This document shows positions 50,515-51,899 of a stretch of 51,899 bases of DNA, one piece after another. The notes beneath the pieces were generated by a model. That model was given only the letters and a program-made list of their open reading frames with translations. It was not told the origin of the DNA and searched no databases. The DNA lies in contig NKJD01000025.1 in the NCBI GenBank assembly GCA_002256385.1, forward strand, positions 1 to 51,899. Direction: 5' to 3'. The stretch comes from Flavobacterium sp. BFFFF2 (lineage in GTDB: Bacteria > Bacteroidota > Bacteroidia > Flavobacteriales > Flavobacteriaceae). The translations under genes and the position numbers were made by a program. Position 1 is the stretch's first letter. Each line of letters begins with the position of its first letter.

Positions 50515-51837
50515 TTATATAAACAACTGCAAAATCAAATAAGTAATACAAGCCAACACGGCTGACACGGGTATGGTTAACACCCAAGCCCACAACAGGT
50601 TAATGGTTACTCCCCAGCGAACAGCTGAAATTCTTTTGGTAATGCCCACCCCAATAATAGAGCCCGTAATGGTATGGGTGGTTGAAACGGGGATTTTAAA
50701 GTGTTCCGTTAAAAACAAAGTCAATGAGCCCGCGGTTTCCGCAACCACACCCTCAAATGGGGTGACTTTGGTGATTTTGGAGCCCATGGTTTTTACTATT
50801 TTCCAACCGCCACTCAAGGTGCCGGCGGCAATGGCCGTGTAACAAGCCAATGGAATCCAATCGGGCATGCTGCCTGCTTCCATGTCAATTTTTAGCCAAT
50901 TGGGTAAGTCTTGTAAACTTTCGTGTTGTTCGCGCACAAATACCATGACAGCTGCAGCAATAATCCCCATCACTTTTTGTGAATCATTACCCCCATGACC
51001 CAAACTAAAGGAGGCCGAAGTCAGCAATTGCATCCGTTTTAAGATGGCAGCAGACCGTGACATGGGCAAACTGCTAAAGCGCAAACAAAACAGTCCAATG
51101 CTGGTTACAATGATACCCACTATGCTCCATTTAATGTTAGAAGGTTCGCAAATGATACTCCATATTGAATGTCCAAAACGAAGTTTCTCCGGATTGGTAT
51201 TGTATTCTTTCGAAATTAAAAAATAGGTGGTCGCCAAAAGAGCCACAGTGAATAACTTTGGCCCCACACTTTTCTTGGAAGAATACATCAACCACACCGA
51301 CAATATATATGACAACAGCATCCCAATTAAGGGTGCCAAAGCGATAAAACAAACAATGACCATGACACCTGTGGGCAAATACCCTTCTTTGCCTGGCGTG
51401 TACCAATTCACAATTTGATACCAGTGGCGGGTCAGGGTTTCACCTTCTTTCACAATAGTATAATCGCCCCCACCATGCTGAATGAAAGCATGTGTCAGCG
51501 CTGCCCCTGCAAAACCACCAATTAAGGTGTGCGAAGAAGATGAGGGAATCCCCATGGCCCAAGTAAATAAATTCCAAATAATGGCTGCTATGACCCCAGC
51601 CAAAATAACAACGAGGTCAATTTGCATGGTATCGGCCGTTTTGGCAACGGTGTCAGCTACGCCAAAACCAAACACCCAAAAGGCTATGAAGTTAAAAAAC
51701 GCCGACCAAACAACCGCCTGAAAGGGCGTTAAGCCTTTGGTGGCCACAATGGTGGCAATGGCATTGGCCGCATCGTGAAATCCGTTGATGTAATCAAAAA
51801 TCAACGCCAAAAAAATAATACAGAGCAGTAAGGTCAT
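50515..51837 (-). CDS. inorganic phosphate transporter, PiT family
   Basis: A low-affinity phosphate carrier of 440 residues and about ten membrane helices. The two signature repeats of the family are present: FDYINGFHDAANAIATIVATKG near the N-terminus and SLGHGGNDSQKVMGIIAA in the second half, with the PSSSSHTLIGG and PVSTTHTITGS segments. It starts 3 bp after the stop codon of a DUF47-type gene, the usual partner in this family. No Pho box was recognised. Confidence 0.95.
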   Translation of the reverse strand: MTLLLCIIFLALIFDYINGFHDAANAIATIVATKGLTPFQAVVWSAFFNFIAFWVFGFGVADTVAKTADTMQIDLVVILAGVIAAIIWNLFTWAMGIPSSSSHTLIGGFAGAALTHAFIQHGGGDYTIVKEGETLTRHWYQIVNWYTPGKEGYLPTGVMVIVCFIALAPLIGMLLSYILSVWLMYSSKKSVGPKLFTVALLATTYFLISKEYNTNPEKLRFGHSIWSIICEPSNIKWSIVGIIVTSIGLFCLRFSSLPMSRSAAILKRMQLLTSASFSLGHGGNDSQKVMGIIAAAVMVFVREQHESLQDLPNWLKIDMEAGSMPDWIPLACYTAIAAGTLSGGWKIVKTMGSKITKVTPFEGVVAETAGSLTLFLTEHFKIPVSTTHTITGSIIGVGITKRISAVRWGVTINLLWAWVLTIPVSAVLACITYLILQLFI

Positions 51838-51840
51838 GAC

Positions 51841-51899
51841 CTAAGAATGTTTCACAGAAATTTGTTCCATGACATTTGAAACCGTTTTACACTTGTCAG
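51841..51899 (-). CDS. DUF47 (PhoU-like) protein, C-terminal end only
   Basis: Only the last 18 codons lie in the window, reading DKCKTVSNVMEQISVKHS and stop. This resembles the C-terminal end of DUF47 proteins, which are PhoU-like and normally precede PiT transporters. The stop is 3 bp before the transporter start. The rest of the gene lies beyond the window, so the call rests on this short match and on context. Confidence 0.7.
   Translation of the reverse strand, partial: DKCKTVSNVMEQISVKHS

Overview
The window comes from a member of the Bacteroidota. Evidence: two proteins carry type IX secretion C-terminal sorting domains (16559-18706 and 42685-43710), five carry Reg_prop repeats, a DUF1573 protein and a DUF6265-like lipoprotein are present, and several promoters match the phylum's TTG-N19-TAnnTTTG pattern. 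The order cannot be settled from what is seen here.

The left two thirds (1-34.9 kb) is accessory. It opens with the 3' end of an IS4-type transposase and a repeat island (0.95-2.9 kb). A small stress cluster follows: pterin dehydratase, Tat-signal zinc alcohol dehydrogenase, OsmC, a truncated MDR oxidoreductase and a fasciclin protein. Next is an ethylene-receptor-like histidine kinase with its response regulator, bracketed by 275-bp direct repeats. A second repeat island (9.9-11 kb) precedes a 1498-residue nine-PAS histidine kinase and its receiver. Then come a leucine-rich-repeat type IX cargo protein, a membrane protein with its winged-helix regulator under a palindromic operator, and a run of exported proteins. 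That run holds two single-propeller Reg_prop proteins, a TIMP-like protein, a serine hydrolase, a membrane-anchored Ntn amidase and a small membrane protein with an ABC ATPase. A third repeat island (27.4-29.1 kb) lies next to a membrane-anchored winged-helix regulator, which is divergent from a third propeller protein. Two more propeller lipoproteins follow.

The right third (34.9-51.9 kb) is mostly housekeeping: a family 2 glycosyltransferase, holA, an M1 aminopeptidase, ribH with a TPR membrane protein, idi-queD-peroxiredoxin, a type IX cargo protein, a MATE exporter, valS, a DUF1573 protein, ndk and a PiT phosphate transporter preceded by the end of a DUF47 gene. The one repeat-rich spot there is 49.19-49.95 kb, between the DUF1573 gene and ndk, where copies of a 160-bp inverted-repeat element are inserted inside one another.

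Two things stand out. The islands contain six copies of an exactly 171-bp multi-hairpin repeat whose stem bases change in complementary pairs, so pairing itself seems conserved. And five free-standing secreted proteins each have exactly seven Reg_prop blades, one predicted beta-propeller, with no kinase or output domain; one of them is divergent from a membrane-anchored transcription factor that could be its partner.
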